From CALINF01 sp039990395 (lineage in GTDB: Bacteria > Pseudomonadota > Gammaproteobacteria > Pseudomonadales > Halieaceae), in NCBI GenBank assembly GCA_039990395.1, contig JBDXFZ010000111.1, positions 96,626 through 160,625 of the forward strand: a stretch of DNA of 64,000 bases, written 5' to 3'. Below the pieces are notes generated by a model. That model was not told where the DNA came from. It was given only the letters and a program-made list of their open reading frames with translations, and ran no database searches. The translations under genes were made by a program, and so were the position numbers. This document shows, piece after piece, positions 9,773 to 18,527 of this stretch (the stretch's first letter is position 1; each line of letters begins with the position of its first letter).

Positions 9773-9870
9773 ACAGCGACAAAAAAAATACTTAAAGTTG
9801 GAATCTTCGAAAACTAAGTAGGTTCACGGCAGGCCAGCCGCAGAATGCTGGCGCTAACTGACTGATTTTT

Positions 9871-11154
9871 ATGGATGCAACGCCAAACCAGGGGGACAGC
9901 TCTCCGTTCAATAGAACGGCGCAGCATGACGCGAAACGTGCGGCCATCCTGTCGCAGGCTGCCAAACTGTTTAACTCCAAAGGCTCACGCGCTACCACGC
10001 TTAAAGATATCGCCGAGAGCCTTGGGCTCACCAAAACGAGCCTGTACTACTACGTTAAAACCAAAGAAGAGCTTATCTACCAGTGCTACATGGCAGCACT
10101 TGAGCATCATCATGCCACCCTGGATGAGATAGAGCGCACCTATGCAGACCCTTTGGAACGCGCCTCGGCCTTTTTCTTACAGCAGTTCGAAAGCTGGCTC
10201 GCTGCACGAGATGAAAAAGACGTTCATATTGCTGCCCTACTCGAGATCGCCTCGCTGAAAGGCCCCCATCGCGAAGAGGTAGAAAAGCAATATATCCGTA
10301 TGTTCACGCGCTTAAGGCAATACCTGCGTGACGGTGTTAGCTCGGGCGTATTGCGGCAGAAGCTAGACCCCACATCGGCAACCCGCGCCATCTTGGGTTC
10401 TATGGAGTGGATCTTCTATTGGCTACACTCGGTAGACGACGAAGAGGTCCGCAGAGTTGCGCGCCAGGCGATGAACATTCTTGCTCACGGTCTGTGCGCC
10501 GACGGCAAAGTTTATGAACCCGTTCCACTGAGCTTTGAGAACGACAGCCTTATTGGCGCTCAAGGCTTTAATCGCGAGCAGCAGAACCGCCTCAAGCAGA
10601 TGGCGTTTTATAAAACCGGCACCTGGTTTTTCAACAAGAAAGGCTTCGATGGGTCTTCGCTCGACGAGATAGCAGAGCACCTGAATGTGAGTAAGGGCGC
10701 CTTTTACTATCACATCAAGAACAAGGAAGACCTGCTGTTCAATTGTTATAGCTACTCGCTGGATACTACAGAACGTATTTACGATAAGGCGAGTCACAGT
10801 CAGGGCACCGGACTGCAGCAGATGGAAGAGGCCTGTCGACGTATCTTCCACGTGCAAAATACAGACGACGGACCGCTGGTTCGTTACAACACCATTACGT
10901 CTTTACCCGCAGACCGACGCAAACTCATTCTCAAGCGCACTAATGCAGCTAACTCTCGCTTCGGAGATTTCATCCGCCGCGGAATAGATGATGGCAGCCT
11001 GCGTGATGAGAGCGTTTTCATCGCACAAAACCTGATCACTGGCGCAATCAATGCGTCAATGGACATCAAACTCTGGCGCAAGGTTGATAACATTGACGAA
11101 GCTGCCATCGACTACTTTGATGTCTTCTTAAATGGACTACTACCTCGCAACTAA
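9871..11154 (+). CDS. Double TetR-domain transcriptional regulator
   Basis: 427 residues, roughly twice the usual TetR length. Two DNA-binding domains are visible: residues 22-73 (AILSQAAKLFNSKGSRATT..., helix-turn-helix DIAESLGLTKTSLYYYVKTK) and residues 238-293 (KTGTWFFNKKGFDGSS..., DEIAEHLNVSKGAFYYHIKNK). Each is followed by a helical ligand-binding-like region, so this reads as two full TetR modules in one chain, able to form a pseudo-dimer or bind two sites. The tesB thioesterase gene starts 30 bases later, so co-transcription is likely; the ligand may be an acyl-CoA or fatty acid (inference). ATG at 9871 has no obvious Shine-Dalgarno, but the frame is intact. Confidence 0.92.
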   Translation: MDATPNQGDSSPFNRTAQHDAKRAAILSQAAKLFNSKGSRATTLKDIAESLGLTKTSLYYYVKTKEELIYQCYMAALEHHHATLDEIERTYADPLERASAFFLQQFESWLAARDEKDVHIAALLEIASLKGPHREEVEKQYIRMFTRLRQYLRDGVSSGVLRQKLDPTSATRAILGSMEWIFYWLHSVDDEEVRRVARQAMNILAHGLCADGKVYEPVPLSFENDSLIGAQGFNREQQNRLKQMAFYKTGTWFFNKKGFDGSSLDEIAEHLNVSKGAFYYHIKNKEDLLFNCYSYSLDTTERIYDKASHSQGTGLQQMEEACRRIFHVQNTDDGPLVRYNTITSLPADRRKLILKRTNAANSRFGDFIRRGIDDGSLRDESVFIAQNLITGAINASMDIKLWRKVDNIDEAAIDYFDVFLNGLLPRN

Positions 11155-11184
11155 GCACCACCAGCGAACCCAAAAGGATTACTT

Positions 11185-12042
11185 GTGAGCACTGATCTCG
11201 ACAAGCTGCTGAACTACCTCGAAGTTGAGCAGATCGACAAATATTTGTTTATTGGCAACAGCCCCTCGCGGCCCAAGCGCATCTTCGGCGGCCAAGTGTT
11301 AGCACAAGCCCTCAATGCTGCTATCAATACCGTTGAGCCCGATCGCACTGCACACTCTCTGCACGGCTACTTCCTACGCGGCGGCGATCCCACCAAGCAG
11401 ATCGTATTTGAAGTAGACCCAATTCGCGACGGTAGAAGTTTTACAACGCGGCGTGTAGTAGCAAAGCAAGACGGCCGCGCCATATTCAATACGTCGATAT
11501 CGTTTCAGTTGCATGAGGAAGGCCTGTCACATCAGGCGCAGATGCCAGACGTACCCGGACCAGAGGGGCTGGAAACAGACAACGAATACTGGCAGATGTT
11601 GGCAGAGAAGTACCCGGACAAATTTGAACCACCACGCATGACCGCTATCGAACGCCGCGTGGTTGAGCGTAGAGACTATCTCAACCCCCAACCTACCGAT
11701 CCAGTTCAGCATATGTGGTTTCGAGCACTGGGTGATGTGGGTGACAACCCGGCAAGACACCAAACACTACTGGCCTATATGTCTGACTTCGCACTGCTGA
11801 GCGCCGCGCTTCTACCCCACCCTTACACGGGTCAGAGTGAAGGTGTTCAAGTGGCGAGCCTCGATCACGCCATCTGGTTCCACAAACCAGTAAAGGCTAA
11901 TGAGTACCTGCTGTATACCATGGACAGTCCGTACAGTGGTGGCAGTAGAGGCTTCAGTCGCGGCAGCTTTTATTCACAATCTGGAGAGTTGGTGGCATCT
12001 ACCACCCAAGAATCACTGGTTCGGTTGCGCACAAAAAGCTAG
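11185..12042 (+). CDS. tesB: Acyl-CoA thioesterase II
   Basis: 285 residues from a GTG at 11185 with AAAGGA about eight bases upstream. TesB is a double-hotdog thioesterase that hydrolyses medium- and long-chain acyl-CoA to free acid and CoA. Matches include FIGNSPSRPKRIFGGQVLAQAL at the N-terminus, the first hotdog HGYFLRGGDPTKQIVFEVDPIRDGRSFTTRRV, SFQLHEEG, and the second hotdog ASLDHAIWFHKPVKANEYLLY with SPYSGGSRGFSRG. The catalytic Asp of the family corresponds to the D of LDHAIWFH; Gln/Thr partners lie nearby. Length equals that of E. coli TesB (286). It follows the double-TetR gene on the same strand. Confidence 0.95.
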   Translation: MSTDLDKLLNYLEVEQIDKYLFIGNSPSRPKRIFGGQVLAQALNAAINTVEPDRTAHSLHGYFLRGGDPTKQIVFEVDPIRDGRSFTTRRVVAKQDGRAIFNTSISFQLHEEGLSHQAQMPDVPGPEGLETDNEYWQMLAEKYPDKFEPPRMTAIERRVVERRDYLNPQPTDPVQHMWFRALGDVGDNPARHQTLLAYMSDFALLSAALLPHPYTGQSEGVQVASLDHAIWFHKPVKANEYLLYTMDSPYSGGSRGFSRGSFYSQSGELVASTTQESLVRLRTKS

Positions 12043-12049
12043 TAGATGA

Positions 12050-12071
12050 TCGGTGATCAGTTGATCACCGA
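12050..12071. terminator. Perfect inverted repeat between convergent genes
   Basis: Ten-base arms TCGGTGATCA and TGATCACCGA are separated by two bases, at the junction of tesB (+) and the histidine phosphatase (-); the right arm covers the last codons of the latter. No good T-run follows in either direction, so a bidirectional terminator is plausible but not certain. Confidence 0.45.
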
Positions 12072-12614
12072 AGACATTTCCTGACCAGCGCTCACCAGTT
12101 CGAGCGCGCCGTCTCGCAACGCTAACTGTGTAATGGAGGCGTTTCCAGGTCGAAAGCACATTGTTTCTTCTTTACCCAGAATACTTCCCACTACCGCATT
12201 CAGTACAAGAAAGTGGGTAAAGATCACGGTGTCCTGCGTTAGCGCTGTCAGTTCGCCAAGCGCCTGTTGACGCCATTTCTGCAAAAACTCTGGTTGTTGT
12301 TGCCAGCGCTCTCCCATGAATCCCCGCAACCAATTCTGTCTTTCGCTCAATGGAACGGGTGAAGGTATCTCGGTGAATGAGGGACTAATCGCCACATCCA
12401 GTTCTAACGCACGCGCTAGCGGCTGCGCAGTCTCTATTGCTCTGGCCAGCGGGCTGCTCACCAGGTTTACCGGGCCTTGCAACTGTTTTAGTAGGGTTTT
12501 GCCGGCGTCCTCTGCCTGCTCCCAGCCCAGCTCACTCAAGCCCGGATCGGGGGATTCGCCCCACGATGCTGCTGCTTCTCCGTGGCGAACCAGATATATA
12601 GATACCTCGCTCAT
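12057..12614 (-). CDS. Histidine phosphatase family protein (SixA-like)
   Basis: 185 residues. The N-terminal LVRHGEA motif (Arg10, His11, Gly12) supplies the phospho-accepting His, SSPLARAIETAQPLA the second Arg region, and FTHFLVLNAVV the second catalytic His, so the active site seems intact. The family covers phosphoglycerate mutases, SixA-type phosphohistidine phosphatases and sugar phosphatases; the small size fits SixA or a small-molecule phosphatase, and the substrate cannot be read from sequence. Its ATG overlaps the stop of the next upstream gene by four bases, so it is translationally coupled and is the last gene of an aceK-led operon. Confidence 0.88.
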   Translation of the reverse strand: MSEVSIYLVRHGEAAASWGESPDPGLSELGWEQAEDAGKTLLKQLQGPVNLVSSPLARAIETAQPLARALELDVAISPSFTEIPSPVPLSERQNWLRGFMGERWQQQPEFLQKWRQQALGELTALTQDTVIFTHFLVLNAVVGSILGKEETMCFRPGNASITQLALRDGALELVSAGQEMSSVIN

Positions 12615-13318
12615 CGGTAGGTCACCAGATTTTCGTTCTGCCTTACGCCTCGCTCCTGCAAAAATGAGCGGTCATTAAAATACGATAACGACACGCGATC
12701 ACCACTGTAAAACAACTGCGACACCGAGCAGTTAAAGATAGGCTCATAAAACTGATAGGTTTGTTCCCCACCCAAGCCAAGCACATGCGCCACGATGGTT
12801 GCGATTGTGCCGCCAGACGTAAATACAGCAATATTCTTACCGCCACCTTCCCTTGCAATCACGTCACTCAGCGCCGCTTTCACACCGCCCGAATAGTCAG
12901 CCCAACTCTGAATCTCTGGCACGTCACACTCAGGCGATACCCAGTAGTTGAATACCGCATCAATCACTTTCTGGTAGTCCTTACTGGAGCTTAGCCCGCG
13001 ATCGACAATAGCCTTTAATGCCGGGGACTTTTCCATCAAGCCGGGAAGCAGGTACTTAAGATGTTCGTCGTTACGAATTTCGTCAAAACGGTCATCAACA
13101 GTATGAGATACCGCATTGGGTTGGCTCGACAAAGCCAGCTCAGCCGTTTCTCGCTGCCGTAGCAATGCGCCACTGTAGGCGGCATCAAAGTGAATGCCGC
13201 AATCGCGCAGATAATGCCCGGTAACCTCGGCCTGACGACAGCCGAGCTCAGACAGCTTGTCGTAATCGTCAGCACCAAAAGACGCCTGCCCGTGTCGTAT
13301 CAGGTAAATGCTTGCCAT
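12611..13318 (-). CDS. Histidine phosphatase family protein with altered second active-site motif
   Basis: 235 residues with an N-terminal IRHGQASFG motif (Arg8, His9), a DKLSELGCRQAEVTG stretch and YSGALLRQRETAELA with the second Arg. Where the family usually has a His in (V/S)HGG, this protein reads AVFTSGGTIA, so the second catalytic His appears to be Ser. Related bacterial branches of the family carry a TSGG-type motif, so this may be a subfamily feature rather than decay. Its start codon shares one base with the aceK stop (TGATG), meaning tight translational coupling to the isocitrate dehydrogenase kinase/phosphatase. Substrate unknown; a link to carbon-flux control is only suggested by position. 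Confidence 0.85.
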   Translation of the reverse strand: MASIYLIRHGQASFGADDYDKLSELGCRQAEVTGHYLRDCGIHFDAAYSGALLRQRETAELALSSQPNAVSHTVDDRFDEIRNDEHLKYLLPGLMEKSPALKAIVDRGLSSSKDYQKVIDAVFNYWVSPECDVPEIQSWADYSGGVKAALSDVIAREGGGKNIAVFTSGGTIATIVAHVLGLGGEQTYQFYEPIFNCSVSQLFYSGDRVSLSYFNDRSFLQERGVRQNENLVTYR

Positions 13319-15060
13319 CAGGCTGTTTCCTTGTGCAGATTTACATCGCGATCAAAACTGAGTTTTCGGCGGTAGGGATAAAAGGATTCAACATAGCCGC
13401 TGCGAATTTGATCCTGCAGGCCGCGCCAGAACTCGGCACGATAGATGTCACTGTGCATTGCATCGAATACTTTTCGAGCCCGCTGGTTACCCGAGAAGAA
13501 TAAGCGAAACTCCTCAGGAAAAATGTCGTTGGGTCCCACCGCATACCAGGGCTGACTGGCCATCTCTTCTTCAATAGTGCGCGGCTCTGGAATCTTGCGG
13601 AAATTGCAGTCCACCAATGGCACAATCTCATCATAATCGTAGAACACAACGCGACCGTGACGAGTAACCCCGAAGTTCTTTAGGAGCATATCCCCGGGAA
13701 AAATATTGGCAGCAGCCAATTGCTTGATGGCGTTGCCATATTCATCCATAACCGCCACCACCTGTTCATCGGTAGCATCCTGCAGATACAGATTGAGCGG
13801 TGTCATACGGCGCTCTACATACACATGGCGAATCACCAACGCTTTGCCATGCTCCTCGATTAACGAAGGTGCTACTGCATGCAACTCTTCCATCAACTCA
13901 TCAGAGAAGCGGCTACGGGCAAACGCCAGATTCTTGAATTCCTGAGTATCGGCCATCCGCCCTACTCTATCCCAGCGCTTTACAAGGGCGTACTTCTCTT
14001 CCACCTGTGTGCGCGTCATATCCTTGGGCGGCGTAAACCTGTCTTTGATGATTTTGAATACAAAGTCGTAGGACGGCAGTGTAAATACGCTCATCACCAT
14101 GCCCTTGATACCCGGCGCAATAATGAACTGATCGCTGGTCTCTTCCATATGCCTGAACGCACAACGGTGATAATAGGTCTTGCCGTGCTTGTTGTAGCCC
14201 ATCGAACTATAAAGCTCAGAGATGGGCTTTGCGGGCATAAGCTGTTGCAAAAACAATACGTACTGCGAGGGAATGCTCGCATCTACCATGAAGTAAGAGC
14301 GTGTAAAGCTAAACACCACACTGAGCTTATCGGCGCCAAATAGAACGGTATCTATGTATACAGCCTTATCATCATTGTGCAGCACCGGCAGAACGAACGG
14401 CATCACATCCTTACCGTTGTGTATGCTGCCAACTATGTAAGCACCCTTGTTGCGAAAGAAATGATGCTCCAGCACACGCAGTTCAACCGACTCCGCTCCC
14501 AAGTCAAATCTGGGCGCCAGGTAACTCTCCAGCAACGCTACGATGCTAGTGACATCACGCTCTTTATCCTCATACGGAATGTTAAACGCGTAGTCACTTA
14601 ACAGTTCGTCGAACAGCTGGGTGAGTGTGCCTGTTAGCTTGTAAACACGATACACCTTGCTCACATCCACGGGTGGCATATCACCCAGCGGCGAGAATAC
14701 AAACGCATGTTCGTTGCGAATTTTGCGATGTTTGAACACGCTGCAGTACACAGAGTTGTAAAACGTTTCGGCGATTTCGAAGTTGTCGTGGCCGCGAATC
14801 AGCTCAGAGTAGATACCACGAATGTCTCGCCAGAACTCAAAGCTGTGCAACTCATCGCCAGCAATCAGTTGCACGAAAGGTAGTAGTTGATTGGTTTTAA
14901 GCTTGTACAGGTCGATGCGTTCTATCGACGCTTGCTGCATTTCTTGCCACTGCCCGTTCTCGAATCGCGAACGTGCCGCCAGCGTCATATTCTGGAATTC
15001 TGCGAAGTACGATTCAAAGCCGTTGAGAATCGTGCGCGCGAACCGCTCTCTGCGCTCCAT
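13318..15060 (-). CDS. aceK: Isocitrate dehydrogenase kinase/phosphatase
   Basis: 580 residues, the usual length (E. coli 578). AceK phosphorylates isocitrate dehydrogenase on growth on acetate or fatty acids, sending isocitrate into the glyoxylate shunt, and reverses this with a phosphatase activity at the same site. The N-terminal regulatory half begins RFARTILNGFESYFAEFQ. The kinase core shows the AceK-specific nucleotide loop APGIKGMVMSVFTLPSYDFV with Lys in VFKIIKDRF, GDMLLKNFGVTRHGRVVFYDYDEI (catalytic and metal-binding DYDE) and IPEPRTIEEE. aceA and aceB are not next to it; instead two histidine phosphatase genes follow with overlapping starts. Consistent with the fatty-acid genes around it. 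Confidence 0.97.
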   Translation of the reverse strand: MERRERFARTILNGFESYFAEFQNMTLAARSRFENGQWQEMQQASIERIDLYKLKTNQLLPFVQLIAGDELHSFEFWRDIRGIYSELIRGHDNFEIAETFYNSVYCSVFKHRKIRNEHAFVFSPLGDMPPVDVSKVYRVYKLTGTLTQLFDELLSDYAFNIPYEDKERDVTSIVALLESYLAPRFDLGAESVELRVLEHHFFRNKGAYIVGSIHNGKDVMPFVLPVLHNDDKAVYIDTVLFGADKLSVVFSFTRSYFMVDASIPSQYVLFLQQLMPAKPISELYSSMGYNKHGKTYYHRCAFRHMEETSDQFIIAPGIKGMVMSVFTLPSYDFVFKIIKDRFTPPKDMTRTQVEEKYALVKRWDRVGRMADTQEFKNLAFARSRFSDELMEELHAVAPSLIEEHGKALVIRHVYVERRMTPLNLYLQDATDEQVVAVMDEYGNAIKQLAAANIFPGDMLLKNFGVTRHGRVVFYDYDEIVPLVDCNFRKIPEPRTIEEEMASQPWYAVGPNDIFPEEFRLFFSGNQRARKVFDAMHSDIYRAEFWRGLQDQIRSGYVESFYPYRRKLSFDRDVNLHKETA

Positions 15061-15085
15061 TCCTCAGTTCCTTGAGTGCGAGTTT

Positions 15086-15889
15086 TTAGGAGGCCTTAAT
15101 GTCCATCAGGCCGGTGAAACGACGTCTAAGCTTACGCATACCGCCTAACCAGCGATCGTAGTTTTCGGTCTTGCCCGCTCGGTACTGGTCTACCTGAGGG
15201 TGAGGGAGAATCAGGAACTGCTCTGCCTCAATGCCCTTAACTACAGCGTCCGCCACATCGGCAGGGGTGAGGATACCATCAACGCCGGCAGTACCGCCGT
15301 TATCCACACCACCAATCATGCGAGTTTGCACTGCTTGTGGACACAGGCAGGAGACTTTTATGCCATCATCCCCATGAGTAATCAGCAGCGACTCCGCAAA
15401 ACCGACCGCGGCATGCTTGGTTGTAGAGTAGGCAGCATCACCTACCTGGTTCAGCAATCCTGCAGCTGATGCCGTATTGAGAAAATAGCCCTCGCCTCGC
15501 TTGATCATGCCCGGCAAGCAGGCACGAGCAGCAAACACATGTGACATCACGTGAATGTCCCACATAGCCTGCCAGGTATCGTTGGATGCCGAGCTGGCGT
15601 AACCTTCCTCGCCATCACCCGCGATGATGCCGGCATTGCTACAGAACAAATCAACACGCCCGTACTTCGCCTCTACATCTGCCACCATTGCGGCAATCTG
15701 AGCTTCATCACGAACATTCACACCGTAGGCGTCGCCACCAATGGTCTGCGCAAATTCCTGCGCTGCCTCTTGCTCGAGGTCAGCCACAATCACTTTCTCT
15801 GCGCCTTCTGAGTGAAAGCGCTCACACAAACCACGACCGATGCCATTAGCACCACCGGTCACGATGACTACTTTATCCTTGATTTGCAT
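15086..15889 (-). CDS. SDR family NAD(P)-dependent oxidoreductase
   Basis: 267 residues with a classical short-chain dehydrogenase layout: TGGANGIG (11-18) for dinucleotide binding, an acidic residue after the second strand (VADLEQ, suggesting NAD preference), CSNAGI around Asn85, catalytic Ser141 in NTASAAG, Tyr154 and Lys158 in YSTTK. It would oxidise or reduce a hydroxyl/keto group of an unknown substrate. It lies 25 bases before aceK and 27 bases after the first acyl-CoA dehydrogenase on the same strand, so it probably belongs to a lipid- or steroid-like side-chain catabolic operon (inference from context). Confidence 0.92.
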   Translation of the reverse strand: MQIKDKVVIVTGGANGIGRGLCERFHSEGAEKVIVADLEQEAAQEFAQTIGGDAYGVNVRDEAQIAAMVADVEAKYGRVDLFCSNAGIIAGDGEEGYASSASNDTWQAMWDIHVMSHVFAARACLPGMIKRGEGYFLNTASAAGLLNQVGDAAYSTTKHAAVGFAESLLITHGDDGIKVSCLCPQAVQTRMIGGVDNGGTAGVDGILTPADVADAVVKGIEAEQFLILPHPQVDQYRAGKTENYDRWLGGMRKLRRRFTGLMDIKAS

Positions 15890-15916
15890 GAGCGACTCTC
15901 TCGTGTGTGCGTTAGA

Positions 15917-17059
15917 TCAGGCAGCGTCGATGCGCAGCTCATTGAACTTGGTCTGGTGGTAGTCACCATCACCAAAAGCTGAGTTGATCATCATCAGGCG
16001 CTTGGCAAAGTGACCGATATCCAGCTCATCGGTAAGACCCATACCACCGTGCATCTGAATCGCCTCGGAGTAGATGTGTCTGCCTGACTTGTCGATCATC
16101 ACTTCAAGTGCGTGCACATCCAAAGCGGTATCGTCTGCGCCCTCTTTCATAGAGCACACCGCGCGATACAACATAGATTTGGCTTGCTCGTAAGACATGA
16201 ACGTCTCAACCATGCGATGCTGCAATGCCTGGAACGATCCAATAGCCACGCCAAACTGCTCACGTGTCTTGGTGTACTCAAGCGTCTTGGTGTTCAGGCG
16301 CTCCATAGCGCCCAGCCCTTCGGCAGCCAACGCGACATTGGCTTCGCGTGCTATCTCTTCGATCAGTGGCAGGCCATTGTCCAGCTCGCCCACAAGGTTG
16401 CCCGCAGGTACTTCAACGTCATTGAATGTGATGTTGGCAACAAGCTGGCCATCCATCAAACGGTAAGACACTTTCTCAACACCGGGGGCGTCCATGGGAA
16501 CAACGAACAGGCTGATGCCATTGTCGTCGCTCTGCTCACCACTGGTGCGTGCAGACACCACGGCGTAGTCAGCGTTAACACCATTTTGGACAACCACTTT
16601 CTCGCCGCTAATTTTGAAGCTATCGCCACTGGCCGTTGCCGTGGTTTTCACATCAGCAAGCTCATACCGACCCTGACGCTCCAGGTAGGCAAACGTACCG
16701 AGCACGCTACCGTCGATAATGCGTGGGATGTAGTCTGCCTGCAGTTCTGCGCTACCGCCTTTCTGTATCAAGCCACCAAACAGTAAAACGGTTGCCGTGT
16801 AGGGCTCAACCACAAGCCCGCGGCCCAGCTCTTCCATCACTACCATTACGTCAACGATGTTGCCGCCAAAACCGCCATGCTCTTCAGCAAATGGCACCGA
16901 CAGCCAGCCCAACTCGGCAAAGGTCTGCCACTTCTCGCGGCTCATTCCCTCATCGGAGTTGGCTATTGCACGGCGTGTATCAAACTCATAGTCATCCTGT
17001 ACATAGCGGGCAACACTGTCCCGGAGCATGACCTGTTCTTCAGTAAAATCAAAATTCAT
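15917..17059 (-). CDS. Acyl-CoA dehydrogenase, smaller subunit of a probable heteromeric pair
   Basis: 380 residues beginning MNFDFTEEQVMLRDSVARY, with the acyl-CoA dehydrogenase N-terminal helical domain (FAEEHGGFGGNIVDVMVVMEELGRG), middle beta domain (KVVVQNGVNADYAVV) and C-terminal FAD domain (YTKTREQFGVAIGSFQALQHRM, AIQMHGGMGLTDEL). The C-terminus reads NSAFGDGDYHQ where many homotetrameric members have the IYEGT motif with the catalytic Glu. Together with the adjacent partner gene, 21 bases upstream, it resembles the two-gene alpha2beta2 dehydrogenases known from steroid and branched-chain acyl-CoA degradation. It transfers electrons to ETF. Substrate unknown. Confidence 0.93.
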   Translation of the reverse strand: MNFDFTEEQVMLRDSVARYVQDDYEFDTRRAIANSDEGMSREKWQTFAELGWLSVPFAEEHGGFGGNIVDVMVVMEELGRGLVVEPYTATVLLFGGLIQKGGSAELQADYIPRIIDGSVLGTFAYLERQGRYELADVKTTATASGDSFKISGEKVVVQNGVNADYAVVSARTSGEQSDDNGISLFVVPMDAPGVEKVSYRLMDGQLVANITFNDVEVPAGNLVGELDNGLPLIEEIAREANVALAAEGLGAMERLNTKTLEYTKTREQFGVAIGSFQALQHRMVETFMSYEQAKSMLYRAVCSMKEGADDTALDVHALEVMIDKSGRHIYSEAIQMHGGMGLTDELDIGHFAKRLMMINSAFGDGDYHQTKFNELRIDAA

Positions 17060-17080
17060 GATTGCTTCCTCTCGCTCCGC

Positions 17081-18262
17081 TTATTCCAGGCCCAACACGG
17101 CCTTGGCGATGATATTTTTTTGAACTTCGTTCGAGCCACCATAGATCGTCGCGGCGCGGCCATACATAAATGACTGGCGTGCAGCATTGCCAAACTCATG
17201 GCCCAACTCGTCCGTGCTCAAATCATTGGGCAACACGCCCTGATAGTGCGCGGCCATATCCATCATCAGGTTTTGAATGGCCTGCTGCATCTCGGTACCC
17301 TTGATTTTCAGCAAGGAAGATTCAGGTCCGGGTGCACTGCCAGCAGCAGCCGACGCCAATACGCGCAGCTCGGTGAACTCCAGCGCCATCAACTCAATTT
17401 CTATGTCTGAGATCCGCTTCTGGAACGTAGGATCGCTCAGCAACGACTTGCCGCCATTGACTTCCTTAGCAGCAAGCTTCTTGGCCTGCGCAACCGCACG
17501 CATGCTGTCGGGCACACCGGCAATACCGGTACGCTCATGAGCCAGCAAGGCTTTAGCGTAGGTCCAGCCTTTGTTCTCTTCGCCGATTCTGTTGGCAACA
17601 GGCACACGCACATTATTGAACTCTACTTCGTTCAAGCTGTGGTGGTTGTCGATAGAAACGATGGGGTTCACCTTGATACCCTCACTCTTCATATCGATCA
17701 GCAGGAACGAGATGCCCTGCTGCTTCTTGCCTTCATTGCTGGTGCGAACCAGGCAGAAAATCCAGTCTGCGTTTTGAGCATAGGTTGTCCAAATCTTGGC
17801 ACCATTAACGATGTAGTCATCGCCATCACGCTCGGCCTTGGTCTTCAGTGACGCCAAATCCGATCCGGAGCCCGGCTCAGAGTAGCCCTGACACCACCAG
17901 TCTTCACTTTGCAGAATACGCGGCAGAAACTTTGCTTTTTGCTCGTCGGAGCCGAAGGTGTAAATCACCGGGGCAACCATGGTTAAACCAAAGGGCACCA
18001 CATCGCGAATACCGCGCGAAGTACGCTCGGTTTCATAAATAAACTTCTGCGTGCTGTTCCAGCCCGTGCCACCCAGTTCAACCGGCCAGCCAGGTGCAAC
18101 CCAGCCTTTGGCATACAGGCGCTTTTGCCATTCGATAATGGCTTCTTTGTTGTTGTTGCGGCCTTCTAAGCGTTCGGCAATGTCGTCGTCATAGGCTTCA
18201 TCAAAAAAAGCCCGCACTTCATCCCTGAACGCCAAATCTTCTGAGGAAAATGATGTATCCAC
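17081..18262 (-). CDS. Acyl-CoA dehydrogenase, larger subunit of a probable heteromeric pair
   Basis: About 393 residues from a GTG at 18262, preferred because AGAGAGG sits eight bases upstream; an in-frame ATG at 18280 adds six residues without a ribosome site. Domains: N-terminal (WQKRLYAKGWVAPGWPVELGG), substrate-binding (WCQGYSEPGSGSDLASL), and C-terminal FAD domain. The C-terminal motif is TIYGGSNEVQKNIIAKAVLG, so Gly375 replaces the Glu used as catalytic base in MCAD-type enzymes; the base may lie elsewhere or in the partner. This motif and the paired gene order are typical of heterotetrameric acyl-CoA dehydrogenases. First gene of the acd-acd-SDR-aceK run on the minus strand. Confidence 0.93.
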   Translation of the reverse strand: MDTSFSSEDLAFRDEVRAFFDEAYDDDIAERLEGRNNNKEAIIEWQKRLYAKGWVAPGWPVELGGTGWNSTQKFIYETERTSRGIRDVVPFGLTMVAPVIYTFGSDEQKAKFLPRILQSEDWWCQGYSEPGSGSDLASLKTKAERDGDDYIVNGAKIWTTYAQNADWIFCLVRTSNEGKKQQGISFLLIDMKSEGIKVNPIVSIDNHHSLNEVEFNNVRVPVANRIGEENKGWTYAKALLAHERTGIAGVPDSMRAVAQAKKLAAKEVNGGKSLLSDPTFQKRISDIEIELMALEFTELRVLASAAAGSAPGPESSLLKIKGTEMQQAIQNLMMDMAAHYQGVLPNDLSTDELGHEFGNAARQSFMYGRAATIYGGSNEVQKNIIAKAVLGLE

Positions 18263-18488
18263 GGTGCTACCTCTCTGCAATTAAAGTCCCGAGTCGGCGA
18301 TGCGTTTCCTTGAGCGCCGAACCCATATTTGACCTTTGAGTATGTTTTTCATCAATCGGGCATGTACCTTAACCAAGCCTGCCCTTCAAAACAAGGATTA
18401 TGGTGTAAAGAACGCAGCCGAATCACTTGCTACATTGCTACGCCAATTCAGGCAAAATCGCCTGATTGCGCAGGCATAAAAGGGGGAC

Positions 18489-18521
18489 AAAACCGGTGCG
18501 ACAGACGCAGTGGCGCACCGG
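18489..18521 (-). terminator. Intrinsic terminator after ybbN
   Basis: On the minus strand, arms CCGGTGCG and CGCACCGG enclose a 13-base loop and are followed by TTTTGTCC. It lies seven bases past the ybbN stop and probably ends the grpE/dnaJ-side minus-strand transcript before the acyl-CoA dehydrogenase operon. Confidence 0.75.
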
Positions 18522-18527
18522 CTAGTG

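Noticed and set aside
16112..16786. 224-codon plus-strand frame opposite an acyl-CoA dehydrogenase gene
   Set aside because: Antisense shadow; the translation has no recognisable domain and the minus-strand gene is certain.
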